A stretch of DNA of 64,000 nucleotides from Desulfobaculum sp044987625 (lineage in GTDB: Bacteria; Desulfobacterota; Desulfovibrionia; Desulfovibrionales; Desulfovibrionaceae), in assembly GCF_044987625.1 (NCBI RefSeq), contig NZ_JBJDSB010000001.1, forward strand, positions 496,001 through 560,000, written 5' to 3'. The notes under the pieces are model-generated. The model was not told where the DNA came from. It made no database searches and worked only from the letters and a program-made list of their open reading frames with translations. Position 1 is the stretch's first letter. Every line of letters starts with the position of its first letter. This document shows positions 8,523 through 16,846 of the stretch, in pieces. The translations under genes and the position numbers were made by a program.

Positions 8523-9353
8523 ATGGCCGAAACAATTTTGCTGTCCGAAAGAAAACGCCGCCCCGCCCTGCGCGGAGCGGGTATTACGCTGCTCTTCATC
8601 GCCGCTTTGGTGGCAGGGCTCGCCTTTTTCACCCCGTGGGACCGGGTATGGTCCGGCGCGCTGCAGTTGACCCTGTCGCGCATGGACCAAGTGGAGGCCA
8701 AGTGGAAAGGACTTGACGAGGCCAGCATGTTCCGCTTCACCTTGTCGGACCTTATGGGCATGACCCCGAGCGTGCGCTTTGCCGCGGACGCCGTCAGCGC
8801 CAGCGTCAGCACCACGCCGCTGACGGCCACCAACGTGACCATCGACCTTGGGCACACCACGGTGCGCATTGACGAAGCGCGGCTGGAGGTTGGGCTTGCG
8901 CCCCTTGTCCGGCTGACCATCAGCACCGGCCCGGAACTCACGGCGGAGCTGTATGAAGGGAAAAAGCTCCTCGTCACCGGCTCCGCCCAGGCGGAAAAGC
9001 TGCTGTCCGGCCGCCACTTCAGCGGCGTGGTGGACCTGCTGGCGGACTGCCAATGGCAGGACGGATGGACGAGCTATCCCAGCACCGGCAATGTGGACAT
9101 CTACGCCGACCAGTTGCAACTGCCAAACGGCGCAATGGCCAGCAAAGTCCGGCTGGACATGGACCTGCGCGGCGAGCGCGGCATCATCCGCACCCTGTCC
9201 GCAGCGGGGCCGCTGCCCATGGCCGCACAGGGCACCGTGGAGTTCCGCAAGAACCTTTTCTTCTCGCGCGTGGCCTTAAACGGCACCATCGGCTCCGGCG
9301 AAGGCCGCATCCCATTCGCCCGTGAAAACAGGCTGACCCGACTTCTGAACTGA
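8523..9353 (+). CDS. gspN: Type II secretion protein GspN-like
   Basis: Protein of 276 residues with an N-terminal membrane anchor (ITLLFIAALVAGLAFFTPWDRVW) and a long beta-rich periplasmic body (SVSTTPLTATNVTIDLGHTTVRI), typical of GspN. GspN is found in only some T2SS loci and its role is poorly defined. The spacing to gspM and the prepilin peptidase gene (13 and 21 bp) keeps it in the operon. Confidence that this is the GspN family comes from order, anchor and the FTPWDRV opening. Confidence 0.78.
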   Translation: MAETILLSERKRRPALRGAGITLLFIAALVAGLAFFTPWDRVWSGALQLTLSRMDQVEAKWKGLDEASMFRFTLSDLMGMTPSVRFAADAVSASVSTTPLTATNVTIDLGHTTVRIDEARLEVGLAPLVRLTISTGPELTAELYEGKKLLVTGSAQAEKLLSGRHFSGVVDLLADCQWQDGWTSYPSTGNVDIYADQLQLPNGAMASKVRLDMDLRGERGIIRTLSAAGPLPMAAQGTVEFRKNLFFSRVALNGTIGSGEGRIPFARENRLTRLLN

Positions 9354-9373
9354 CGCGAACCCGGACCGGAAAC

Positions 9374-10060
9374 ATGACACTGCCCGACTTCACCTTCCCC
9401 GCCGCGGCAACGGCGCTGGGACTGGCCCTTGGTGTTCCCGCCGCCACCGCCGTGCGGCGCTATCTGCGCACCCTCCCCGATGACGAATACGACGCCCCGC
9501 CCCGCCGCCTTACCCTGCTCACCGGGCTGGTCATGGCCGCGGCCAGCCTTATGCTGGCCCTGCGCTACGGTCCGGGGGCGGCGTTCACCGTGTACTTCGC
9601 CTTTACCGCCGTGCTTGTCACAGCCAGCTTCATCGACCTGTATAGCTTCATCCTGCCGGATGCCGTCACCCTGCCCTGCGCCGTGGCCGCCCCGGTGGCG
9701 GCCATTGTCCTGCTGGATATGCCCGTGGTGGAATGCGTGGGCGGAGCCGTGGCCGGTAGCGGCCTGTTCTGGCTTTTGCAACTCATCTACAGACACGTGC
9801 GCGGCGTTGAGGGCCTTGGCTCCGGCGACATCAAGCTCATGGTCTGCCTTGGCGCGCTCACGGGGCTGACGCTATTGCCCCTGACTATTTTACTCTCCTG
9901 CTTTGCCGCCCTTGGCGCGGCCCTCGCCATCCACCTGCGCGGCTCCGCCGTGGGGATGCAGACCGCCCTGCCCTTTGGGCCGTTTCTGTGCCTTGGGGCG
10001 CTGTTGGCCCTGACCGCAGGCCACCGCATCATGGACTGGTACCTCGGCGCGGTGCTGTAG
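9374..10060 (+). CDS. gspO: Prepilin peptidase (A24 type) without a recognisable methylase Cys motif
   Basis: Aspartic membrane peptidase expected to cleave the pseudopilin leaders encoded upstream. It has 228 residues, several membrane helices, and both catalytic motifs: ASFIDLYSFILPD (Asp88) and GLGSGDIKLM (Asp152). It is shorter than PilD/GspO proteins of about 250-290 residues, and the cytoplasmic loop (about residues 25-45) lacks the paired CXXC motifs of the bifunctional peptidase/N-methyltransferase. It may therefore cut without methylating, or the zinc site may be lost. It is the last gene of the plus-strand T2SS operon. Confidence 0.88.
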   Translation: MTLPDFTFPAAATALGLALGVPAATAVRRYLRTLPDDEYDAPPRRLTLLTGLVMAAASLMLALRYGPGAAFTVYFAFTAVLVTASFIDLYSFILPDAVTLPCAVAAPVAAIVLLDMPVVECVGGAVAGSGLFWLLQLIYRHVRGVEGLGSGDIKLMVCLGALTGLTLLPLTILLSCFAALGAALAIHLRGSAVGMQTALPFGPFLCLGALLALTAGHRIMDWYLGAVL

Positions 10061-10145
10061 CCCGCGCGCAAAAAAGCGGAGCGCCCAGCATGGGCACCCC
10101 GCCATACCACGGCGCCGTGGCGCCGCGAGGTAAGCCTTCTTCGCG

Positions 10146-10895
10146 CTACTGCGGCGCGGCGCATCCTGTTGGCGCGCCCTGCCACGCATCCACCAGCATC
10201 AGGCGCAGGCCCACATTGCCGGGACCAAGGTCATGGGTGCCGTAGCCTGTGCCCGTAGCCGTCACCACGCCTTCCGGACCGCTGGCAAAATGGTCCGTCA
10301 CGCTGTCCAGAATAAGTGCGCCCGTAGGGGTGATGATTTCCTGCCGGAACGCCGTAGGATACACGGGCTTGCCGCGCAAAAGCTCCAGCGTGGCCGGTGC
10401 CGGCAGGCCAAGGGTGCCGTGGGCGCACTGCACGCGCCCGGTAAACCACGGCAAGGGCGAGGACACAACCCGCGTCACGCCAAGGGCCTCCAACGCGTAA
10501 AAGGCACCCACCACGTCCACAAGGGTATCCACCGCGCCCACTTCATGAAAATGCACCTGATCCACAGATATGCCGTGTACAGCGGCCTCCACCTTGGCCA
10601 GCTTGAGAAAAGCCTGCGACGCACGCTCACGCACGGTTTCGCTAAGCGGCATAAATGAAATGATGGCGATAATCTCCGGCAGATGCCTCAGGGGCTGGGC
10701 CGTATCGCCCTCCACGACAAGGCGCATGCCCACAAGGCCTGTGGCATGGGTCTCTTCCGCACGCACGCGCACATTAACCCCCAGCGTGCGCAGGGCCGCC
10801 CCCACCGGGGCAATATCCACCCCAAGGCTGGCCGACGCGGCAAGGAACATGTCTCCGGCAATGCCGAAGCCGCAATCCATAAACAGTTCTGGCAT
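10146..10895 (-). CDS. larC: LarC-type nickel insertion protein, N-terminal (LarC1) part only
   Basis: LarC inserts nickel into the pincer nucleotide cofactor first described for lactate racemase. This protein has 249 residues and contains the LarC N-terminal signatures MDCGFGIAGDMFLAA, VHFHEVGAVDTLVDVVG, CAHGTLGLPAPATLELLRG and ITPTGALIL. It stops where the LarC1 part ends (NVGLRLML), whereas a complete LarC is above 400 residues. Only 85 bp separate it from gspO, so no LarC2 part follows. The ATG at 10895 has GGAG upstream; the frame continues 20 codons further without a better site. No larB or larE is present. Confidence 0.82.
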   Translation of the reverse strand: MPELFMDCGFGIAGDMFLAASASLGVDIAPVGAALRTLGVNVRVRAEETHATGLVGMRLVVEGDTAQPLRHLPEIIAIISFMPLSETVRERASQAFLKLAKVEAAVHGISVDQVHFHEVGAVDTLVDVVGAFYALEALGVTRVVSSPLPWFTGRVQCAHGTLGLPAPATLELLRGKPVYPTAFRQEIITPTGALILDSVTDHFASGPEGVVTATGTGYGTHDLGPGNVGLRLMLVDAWQGAPTGCAAPQ

Positions 10896-11063
10896 ATTCG
10901 CTCCATAGGCGGGAGAGGGACCGGTCAAAGCCGGAGAATCCCCTTGAAATACCACGCCCTCTGTGCAACGTTACATACTATCAGAAGCCGTGTCCTTCCG
11001 GGGCGGGGCGCACAGCGCGCCACGCGGCACGGCGTCGTCTTCTGCCACATAAGGAGAAAGCGC

Positions 11064-11771
11064 ATGCTGGTCGGCAATTGGATGAGCACCGAACCCGTCA
11101 CGGCCCCTCCGGATACCTCCATGATGCGCGCCGCCAAGCTCATGAAGGACAAAGGCGTGCGCAGCCTGTCCATCGTTGACGACGCAGGGCTGCTGCTTGG
11201 CATCGTCACCGACCGCGACATTAAGGAGGCCTCGCCCTCGCAGGCCACCACCCTTGATGTGCACGAACTGTACTACCTGCTTTCCGAGATACGGGTCAAA
11301 GACATCATGACCGCCCGGCCACGCCTTGTCACGGTTTCGCCCGAAGACTCCGTGGAAAAGGCCGCCGTGCTCCTCCAGCGCCATAAAATCGGCGGCGTGC
11401 CTGTGGTCACCGGCGGCGACAAGCTGGTGGGCATCCTCACCCAAACGGATGTTTTTGACGTGCTCATCACCATTACCGGCGTGCTGCACGGGGGCTTTCA
11501 GTTTGGCATCGAACTGCCGGACCAGCCCGGAACCATGGCCGGTCTGGTGGAATTTCTCAACTCCCACCACGCCCGCATTATGAGCATCCTCACCGCCTAC
11601 GAGCCCGTGGGCGCGCCAAACCGCCACGTTGTGGTGCGCGTGCAGGACATGGACCCCACCGCGCAGACCACCATGCTGGACGAGCTGGCGGAGCGCTACG
11701 CCGTCCTCTACATCCTGCGCGAGGACATCGAACCCGCACCGGATGACGGCGCCAGTCCCCACCCTGCGTAG
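11064..11771 (+). CDS. CBS-domain pair with C-terminal ACT domain (AcuB-like)
   Basis: Soluble regulatory protein of 235 residues. Two CBS domains (about 1-60 MLVGNWMSTEPVTAPPDTSM and 75-135 VKDIMTARPRLVTVSPEDS, each ending in GIVTDRD or GILTQTD) form a Bateman module that usually binds adenine nucleotides. An ACT-like domain follows (FGIELPDQPGTMAGLVEFL). This architecture matches AcuB-like proteins; the ligand here is unknown. AAGGAG before the ATG sets the start, and a much longer upstream open frame is ignored because it overlaps larC antisense. It appears monocistronic. Confidence 0.9.
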   Translation: MLVGNWMSTEPVTAPPDTSMMRAAKLMKDKGVRSLSIVDDAGLLLGIVTDRDIKEASPSQATTLDVHELYYLLSEIRVKDIMTARPRLVTVSPEDSVEKAAVLLQRHKIGGVPVVTGGDKLVGILTQTDVFDVLITITGVLHGGFQFGIELPDQPGTMAGLVEFLNSHHARIMSILTAYEPVGAPNRHVVVRVQDMDPTAQTTMLDELAERYAVLYILREDIEPAPDDGASPHPA

Positions 11772-12005
11772 CCTGCCCCTTTGCCCTGCGCCGTCTGCGT
11801 CGGGTATGGCAGATGCGGCAACGCGCCCTAATGCTTCCGCAATTTCTGCCGATAGGGAAACGTCTCGCGAGCATACCCGGCATGGCGCTGCCGATGCGGC
11901 AACTCTTTTGTACCGCACAGGGCCGTCACTTTGCCGATATATTGTGCGGGGAATATCTGCTAGAATCGTTGTAGACCACAATTCACTGCCAACCCCGCAT
12001 ATTCT

Positions 12006-15000
12006 ATGAAACGGCTTCGCCACGTTTTTGTCCAACTGGGACTTTTGGCCTGCGTCTGCGTCCTTTTGGGCGTATGGAGCACCCCCGCGCTGGCGCATTT
12101 TGGCGTGGTGAACATTGGCGTGTTGTCCAAGCGCGGGCAAGCGGGCAGTTTCGCGCGCTGGAACCTCACCGCCGCCTACCTCTCCGCCACTGTGCCGGGG
12201 CATGTTTTCCGCATTATGCCGCTGTCCTTCGGGCAGGTGCGTCCCGCTGTCGCCAACCGGGATATCGACTTTCTGCTGTGCAATCCCGCCCTGTTCGTGG
12301 AGCTGGAGAAGACCAACGGCGTCAGCCCCATGTTGACGCTCAACACCACCCGCCTTGGGGTAACCAGTTCGCGTTTTGGCGGCGTCGCCTTTACCCTGTC
12401 GGACCGCGTAGACATAGAAAACATCTCCGACCTGCACGGCATCCGGTTTGCGGCGGTGGACAAGTCCTCCCTTGGCGGCTGGCTGGCCCTGCGGCGCGAG
12501 TTGCAACACATCGGCATTATTCCGGCCAAGGACCTGCGCGAACTCATCTTTACCGGCTCGCACGATAGCGTGGTGGACGCCGTCCTCAGTGGCACGGTGG
12601 ACGCGGGAACGGTGCGTACCGGCACGCTGGAACGCCTCAGCGCCCAGCGCGGCATTCCGCCGGGCACCTTCAAGGTGCTCCCCCCCATTGGCGGGCACTC
12701 CATCACCTTTCCCTACGAGCACAGCACCCGGCTGTACCCGGAGTGGCCCCTGTCGCGTATGCCGCACACTCCCGAAGACCTCGCCCGCCTTGTGGACGCC
12801 GCCCTGCTGGCCATGCCTCCGGACCATCCCGCCGCCATCAGCGCCGGCATTTCCGGCTGGAGCGTGCCCCGCAACTACGAGCCCGTCCATGACCTGCTGC
12901 GCGAACTGCGCGTGGCCCCCTACGAGGACTACGGCACGCTGGACCCGGCGGCCTTCCTCTCGCGCTATTGGCCCTTTATCCTTGGCGCACTTCTCGCCGC
13001 CCTTGCCCTTGTGGGCATTACGCTGCACATTCTGTGGCTGTACTCGCGCCTAAAGGTGACGGAAACCAACTACCGCGCCCTGTTCGAGAGCGCTACGGAC
13101 ATGACCTTTGTCTGCGACGGCGAATTCATTATGGACGCCAACCCCGCGGCCTGCCGTACCCTCGGTTTCCCGCGCGAGGAGCTTATCGGCGCGCGGATGC
13201 AGGACATCATCGCCGAGCCTATGCACGAACTGCCGTGCGAAAATGCGGAGGCCTCGCACACCGCCCACACCTACAAAACCAGCTACCGCACCCGGGACGG
13301 GCGCACCATTCCCGTGGAGCTTAACACCAACGTCATCGAGTACATGGGCGAGGAAGCCGTCTTCCACGAAGCCCGCAACATCACCAGCCGCGTGCAGGCC
13401 GAAGCCGCCCTGCGCCAGAGCGAAGAAAAGTTCCGCGCCTTCTTTGAACAGCACTCCGTGGTCATGATGGTGGCGGACGTCGCAACCGGCGTCATCGCAG
13501 AAGCCAACGCCGCGGCCGCCGATTTTTACGGCTACCCTCTGGACACCCTGCGCGGCATGCACGTGACCGAGATCGACACGGACGACCCGGAAACCATCGC
13601 CGCCGCCATGGGCGAAGCCATTAAAGGCAAGAAGCAAATCTTCCCCCTCACCCACAAGCTCCGCTCGGGCGAGGTCAGAAGCATCGAACTGCACGCCGTG
13701 CCCATGATTGTGGACGGCAAGCAAACCATCTACGCCATTATCATCGACGTAACCGAACGCCAGCGCATGGAGCAGGAACTGCGCAGCGCCAACGCCTTTC
13801 AGGAACTCATGCTGGAAAACGGCATGATTGGCATCTGTTATGTCAGCCACACCACAATACAGTGGACCAACTTCCGGTTCACGGAAATCACGGGCTACTC
13901 GCAGGAGGAGGTCCGCCACAAGCCAGACCGCCTGTTCATCTCGGCCAAAGACTTTCAGCAATTCCGCGAGGACACGGAAAACACCTTCCAGCGAGAGGAT
14001 ATCTACGACGCCATTCACGAATTGATCCGGCCCGATGGCATGCGCTACTGGTGCCGCATCACCGGCAAGGCCATTGACGGCGCAGCACCGCGCGATGGCA
14101 CGCTGTGGCTTATTGACGACGTCACGGAAGAAAAAATCATGGAGGACCAGCTCCGCGACACCAACCGCATGCAGCAGGTTCTGCTGGAGAACGATATCCT
14201 CGGTATCGGCCTTGTGCAGGACACCACCTTCCAGTGGGTAAACTCCCGCTTTGCCGAAATGGTGGAGCGGCCGGAGGAGCAGCTGGTCGGCGCGAAAATC
14301 AACACCCTCTTCCCCTCGCAGGACGACTTTCAGGAGCTGCGGACCAAAGCCTATGAGGACCTCGCCCGCGGCGAAACCACCGAAAGCATCATCCGCATGG
14401 GCCGGGGGAGCTACGATTCCTTCTGGTGCCGCCTCATCAGCCGTTTTCTTGTGCCGGGCGATGCCTCCAAGGGCGCCGTATGGATGATGGAGGATGTGAC
14501 AGAACGCCGCCGTATGGAGGAGGAACTGCGCCTTATGGCCACGCGGGACGCCCTCACCGGCGCCCTCAACCGCAGGCGCTTTATGGAAAAGGGAGAGAAC
14601 GAAGTCCGCCGCGCCCGCCGCTACGGCCACGCTCTTACCGCCCTGATGTTGGACCTTGACCATTTTAAAGTCATCAACGATACCTACGGCCACCATACCG
14701 GCGATGAAGTGCTGCGCGCCGTTGTGGACGCCTGCCACGACACCCTGCGCGACTCCGACGTCTTTGGCCGCCTTGGCGGCGAGGAATTCGCCGTCATCCT
14801 CACGGAAACCGCCGCAGAAGCCGCCTGCGACGTTGCCGAACGCCTGCGCCAGCGCATTGAGAACATCTCATCCATCAGCAGGGAGGGCGAGCCCCTGCAC
14901 TTTACCGCCAGCATCGGCCTGTCCACTCTCCGGGATACCGACACCACGCTGGAGGACGTGCTCCGGCGCGCGGATGACAACCTCTACGAAGCCAAACAAC

Positions 15001-15029
15001 AAGGGCGAAACCGCCTCGTCTGCGCCTAA
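12006..15029 (+). CDS. Diguanylate cyclase with periplasmic substrate-binding domain and four PAS-like domains
   Basis: Membrane-bound c-di-GMP synthase of 1007 residues. Order: signal/anchor (1-31), periplasmic PhnD/SBP-like domain (about 33-310: NIGVLSKRGQAGSFARWNLTA, FLLCNPALFVELE), membrane helix (about 321-346), four PAS or PAS-like units (about 352-460, 475-590, 595-715, 716-835), then GGDEF (about 840-1005). The active site is RLGGEEF near residue 924. An RXXD motif (RDSD) five residues before it forms the product-inhibition I-site, so the cyclase is probably active and feedback-controlled. The protein likely couples a periplasmic ligand (phosphonate- or oxyanion-like by family) to c-di-GMP. 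The ribosome binding site is weak. Confidence 0.9.
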   Translation: MKRLRHVFVQLGLLACVCVLLGVWSTPALAHFGVVNIGVLSKRGQAGSFARWNLTAAYLSATVPGHVFRIMPLSFGQVRPAVANRDIDFLLCNPALFVELEKTNGVSPMLTLNTTRLGVTSSRFGGVAFTLSDRVDIENISDLHGIRFAAVDKSSLGGWLALRRELQHIGIIPAKDLRELIFTGSHDSVVDAVLSGTVDAGTVRTGTLERLSAQRGIPPGTFKVLPPIGGHSITFPYEHSTRLYPEWPLSRMPHTPEDLARLVDAALLAMPPDHPAAISAGISGWSVPRNYEPVHDLLRELRVAPYEDYGTLDPAAFLSRYWPFILGALLAALALVGITLHILWLYSRLKVTETNYRALFESATDMTFVCDGEFIMDANPAACRTLGFPREELIGARMQDIIAEPMHELPCENAEASHTAHTYKTSYRTRDGRTIPVELNTNVIEYMGEEAVFHEARNITSRVQAEAALRQSEEKFRAFFEQHSVVMMVADVATGVIAEANAAAADFYGYPLDTLRGMHVTEIDTDDPETIAAAMGEAIKGKKQIFPLTHKLRSGEVRSIELHAVPMIVDGKQTIYAIIIDVTERQRMEQELRSANAFQELMLENGMIGICYVSHTTIQWTNFRFTEITGYSQEEVRHKPDRLFISAKDFQQFREDTENTFQREDIYDAIHELIRPDGMRYWCRITGKAIDGAAPRDGTLWLIDDVTEEKIMEDQLRDTNRMQQVLLENDILGIGLVQDTTFQWVNSRFAEMVERPEEQLVGAKINTLFPSQDDFQELRTKAYEDLARGETTESIIRMGRGSYDSFWCRLISRFLVPGDASKGAVWMMEDVTERRRMEEELRLMATRDALTGALNRRRFMEKGENEVRRARRYGHALTALMLDLDHFKVINDTYGHHTGDEVLRAVVDACHDTLRDSDVFGRLGGEEFAVILTETAAEAACDVAERLRQRIENISSISREGEPLHFTASIGLSTLRDTDTTLEDVLRRADDNLYEAKQQGRNRLVCA

Positions 15030-15093
15030 GCCCATCCCTCTTCGTGTTACCAATGTCATTTTTTTGTCATTATCGCCCCTGCAATTATTGGTG

Positions 15094-15122
15094 TTGACAT
15101 GCATACCCCCCTCACCTATGAG
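15094..15122 (+). promoter_or_regulatory. Candidate sigma-70 promoter upstream of the UPF0145 genes
   Basis: TTGACA (15094-15099) is a perfect -35 element, followed after 17 bp by TATGAG (15117-15122), a 4/6 match to the -10 consensus. It would start transcription about 40 nt before the first UPF0145 gene. Confidence 0.6.
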
Positions 15123-15151
15123 ACTGTTCTCTTTCACCCTCAAACAGTCTC
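15120..15151 (+). repeat. 9-bp inverted repeat over the start region of the UPF0145 promoter
   Basis: GAGACTGTT (15120-15128) and AACAGTCTC (15143-15151) form a perfect dyad separated by 14 nt. It overlaps the -10/+1 region and ends one base before the AAGAAGGA ribosome binding site. It could be a repressor operator or an mRNA hairpin affecting translation. Confidence 0.5.
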
Positions 15152-15166
15152 AAGAAGGAACTGATC

Positions 15167-15481
15167 ATGATCATCACCAATGTCGAAACCGTCCCGGGCA
15201 AGACCATTACCGAGCACTACGGGCTCGTTTCCGGCAACACCATCCGCGCCCGGCATATCGGTGTCGACATCATTGCCAAGTTTAAGAATATATTCGGCGG
15301 CGAGCTTCGCGGCTACACCAAGCTGCTGCAGGACTCCCGCCAGGAAGCCATCGACCGCATGGTGGCCGAGGCCGAGCAGATGGGCGCCAACGCCATCGTC
15401 AACGTCCGCTTTGCCACCTCGTCCATCACCGGCGGCGCCGCCGAACTCTACGCCTACGGCTCCGCCGTGCTGGTGGACTAG
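15167..15481 (+). CDS. UPF0145 (YbjQ-like) protein
   Basis: Soluble protein of 104 residues matching the UPF0145/YbjQ heavy-metal-binding-domain family: VSGNTIRARHIGVDIIAKFKN, GGELRGYTKLL, EAIDRMVAEAEQMGANAIVNVRF, and a C-terminal AYGSAVLV. Members form homopentamers; the biochemical role is not established. AAGAAGGA lies 6 nt before the ATG. It is followed after 8 bp by a second family member with a membrane anchor and then an M48 protease, apparently one transcript. Confidence 0.92.
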   Translation: MIITNVETVPGKTITEHYGLVSGNTIRARHIGVDIIAKFKNIFGGELRGYTKLLQDSRQEAIDRMVAEAEQMGANAIVNVRFATSSITGGAAELYAYGSAVLVD

Positions 15482-15489
15482 GAGGCCGC

Positions 15490-15939
15490 ATGCTCGATCT
15501 CCTTTTCCTCCTTGCCTTGCTTGCCATTGGCTACGCCATTGGCCGTAGCGTTGAGCGCAAGCACTACGCCTCCATCGAACGGCGCGAAGAGGAACAGGTC
15601 GCCGTGCCGACCTTTCCCTCCCGCCATCTCACGGCCAGCGACGATGACATCCGCTCTGCCAAGGTCGTCTATGGCAGCGCCGTCATCTCGGTGGACTTCT
15701 TCAAGCGCTTTTTGGCCGGCCTGTACGCCATCATCGGCGGCCGCGTCACGTCGTACGAGCCCCTGCTCGACAGGGCCCGTCGCGAAGCCATCCTGCGCAT
15801 GAAGGAGCAGGCCCAGACGGCCGATATGATCATCAACGTCCGCGTGGAGACCTCCTCCATCAGCAAAGGGCGCTCCAACAAGGCCGTCGGCTGCGTAGAA
15901 GCCGTTGCCTATGGTACGGCGGTTGTGCTGCGTGGCTAG
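15490..15939 (+). CDS. Membrane-anchored UPF0145 (YbjQ-like) protein
   Basis: A 149-residue paralogue of the preceding protein. It adds an N-terminal hydrophobic segment (LLFLLALLAIGYAIGRSV) and a short charged linker, then the family fold: VISVDFFKRFLAGLYAIIGGRV, EAILRMKEQAQTADMIINVRVETSSI and VAYGTAVVL. The pair suggests a mixed assembly held at the membrane, with the anchored copy recruiting the soluble one. GGAGG precedes the ATG. Function is not known for the family. Confidence 0.88.
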   Translation: MLDLLFLLALLAIGYAIGRSVERKHYASIERREEEQVAVPTFPSRHLTASDDDIRSAKVVYGSAVISVDFFKRFLAGLYAIIGGRVTSYEPLLDRARREAILRMKEQAQTADMIINVRVETSSISKGRSNKAVGCVEAVAYGTAVVLRG

Positions 15940-16780
15940 CCCCCGCATCCTTCCCCGCCGCGCGCGGACCAACGTGAACGTCTCCGACGAGCACCCCCTG
16001 CGCAACCTTGTGGCGATTCTGGGCGGCATGCTGGCTCTGGCGGTGCTGTGCTACTGGATTCTCGGCTTTGCCGTGGATATTGTCGCCCCGCACATCCCCC
16101 TGAGCACAGAACGCCGCATCAGCGACCTGCTCCTTGACGCATCGCCAAAGCTCAAGGACTCCATGAAGCCCGCACCGCGCCTACAGCACATCGCCGAGAT
16201 GCTGCATGAGGACGGGGTGGACATGCCCGTGGAGGTCTACCGCAGCTCCGCGCCGATCGTGAACGCCTTTGCCCTGCCGGGCGGGCGTATCGTCATCTGC
16301 AAGGGGCTTCTCGACAGCGTCCGCTCCGAAAACGAGCTGGCGTTCATCATCGCCCATGAAATGGGGCACATCGCCCACCGCGACGCCATCCGCAAGCTGG
16401 GGCGCGCCCTCGTCTTCATGGCCATCTCCGCCAGCTTCGGCGGTGTGGAGAACGACCTGAACACCACCATCGCCGGCATGCTGAACGTGACCGAACTCGG
16501 CTACAGCCGCACGCAGGAAACCGCCGCCGATGAATACGGCGTGGACGCCATGCTGCGGGCCTATGGCCATTCCGGCGGCATCACGGACTTTTTCGAGCGC
16601 CTTGCCGAAAATAACGAGACCGTGGGGTGGTTCGACGGGTTGACCTCAACCCACCCGGAACTGCAAGACCGTATCAAACACCTGCGGGAGTATGCCCGCA
16701 GTCACGGTGGGACCGAAGGCCCCCTTCTGCCCGTACCGCCCGAACTGGGCGACGCGGCGCACAGCCTGCCCGCCATATAG
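15911..16780 (+). CDS. M48-family membrane metalloprotease
   Basis: Zinc metallopeptidase of about 289 residues with HEMGH (His149, Glu150, His153) and the third-ligand region ETAADEYGVDAM. A membrane helix (LVAILGGMLALAVLCYWILGF) lies near the N-terminus, and the catalytic domain resembles HtpX/BepA-like M48 peptidases. The start is uncertain: the ATG at 15911 overlaps the previous gene by 29 nt, while GTG codons at 15932 and 15975 are alternatives with equally weak ribosome binding sites. Overlap with the second UPF0145 gene suggests co-expression and a shared envelope or quality-control task. A strong terminator follows. Confidence 0.88.
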   Translation: MVRRLCCVASPRILPRRARTNVNVSDEHPLRNLVAILGGMLALAVLCYWILGFAVDIVAPHIPLSTERRISDLLLDASPKLKDSMKPAPRLQHIAEMLHEDGVDMPVEVYRSSAPIVNAFALPGGRIVICKGLLDSVRSENELAFIIAHEMGHIAHRDAIRKLGRALVFMAISASFGGVENDLNTTIAGMLNVTELGYSRTQETAADEYGVDAMLRAYGHSGGITDFFERLAENNETVGWFDGLTSTHPELQDRIKHLREYARSHGGTEGPLLPVPPELGDAAHSLPAI

Positions 16781-16790
16781 CCCACACGCA

Positions 16791-16829
16791 AACGGCCCGG
16801 ATGAATCGCTTCATCCGGGCCGTTTTTTT
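16791..16829 (+). terminator. Rho-independent terminator after the UPF0145-M48 cluster
   Basis: A perfect 15-bp stem (16791-16805 with 16810-16824) with a TCGC loop is followed by a T run. It ends the plus-strand cluster and may also act on the converging minus-strand methyltransferase gene. Confidence 0.93.
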
Positions 16830-16846
16830 GGGAAAATATAAAGCGG

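Noticed and set aside
11772..12005. Promoter and repeats before the cyclase gene (GATGCGGCAAC twice, TAGAAT)
   Set aside because: No -35 at proper spacing and the 11-mer repeat is too short and widely spaced to support a regulatory claim.
10971..13028. 685-residue minus-strand open frame
   Set aside because: Antisense to the CBS-ACT gene and the start of the cyclase gene and spans their intergenic region; no recognisable domain.
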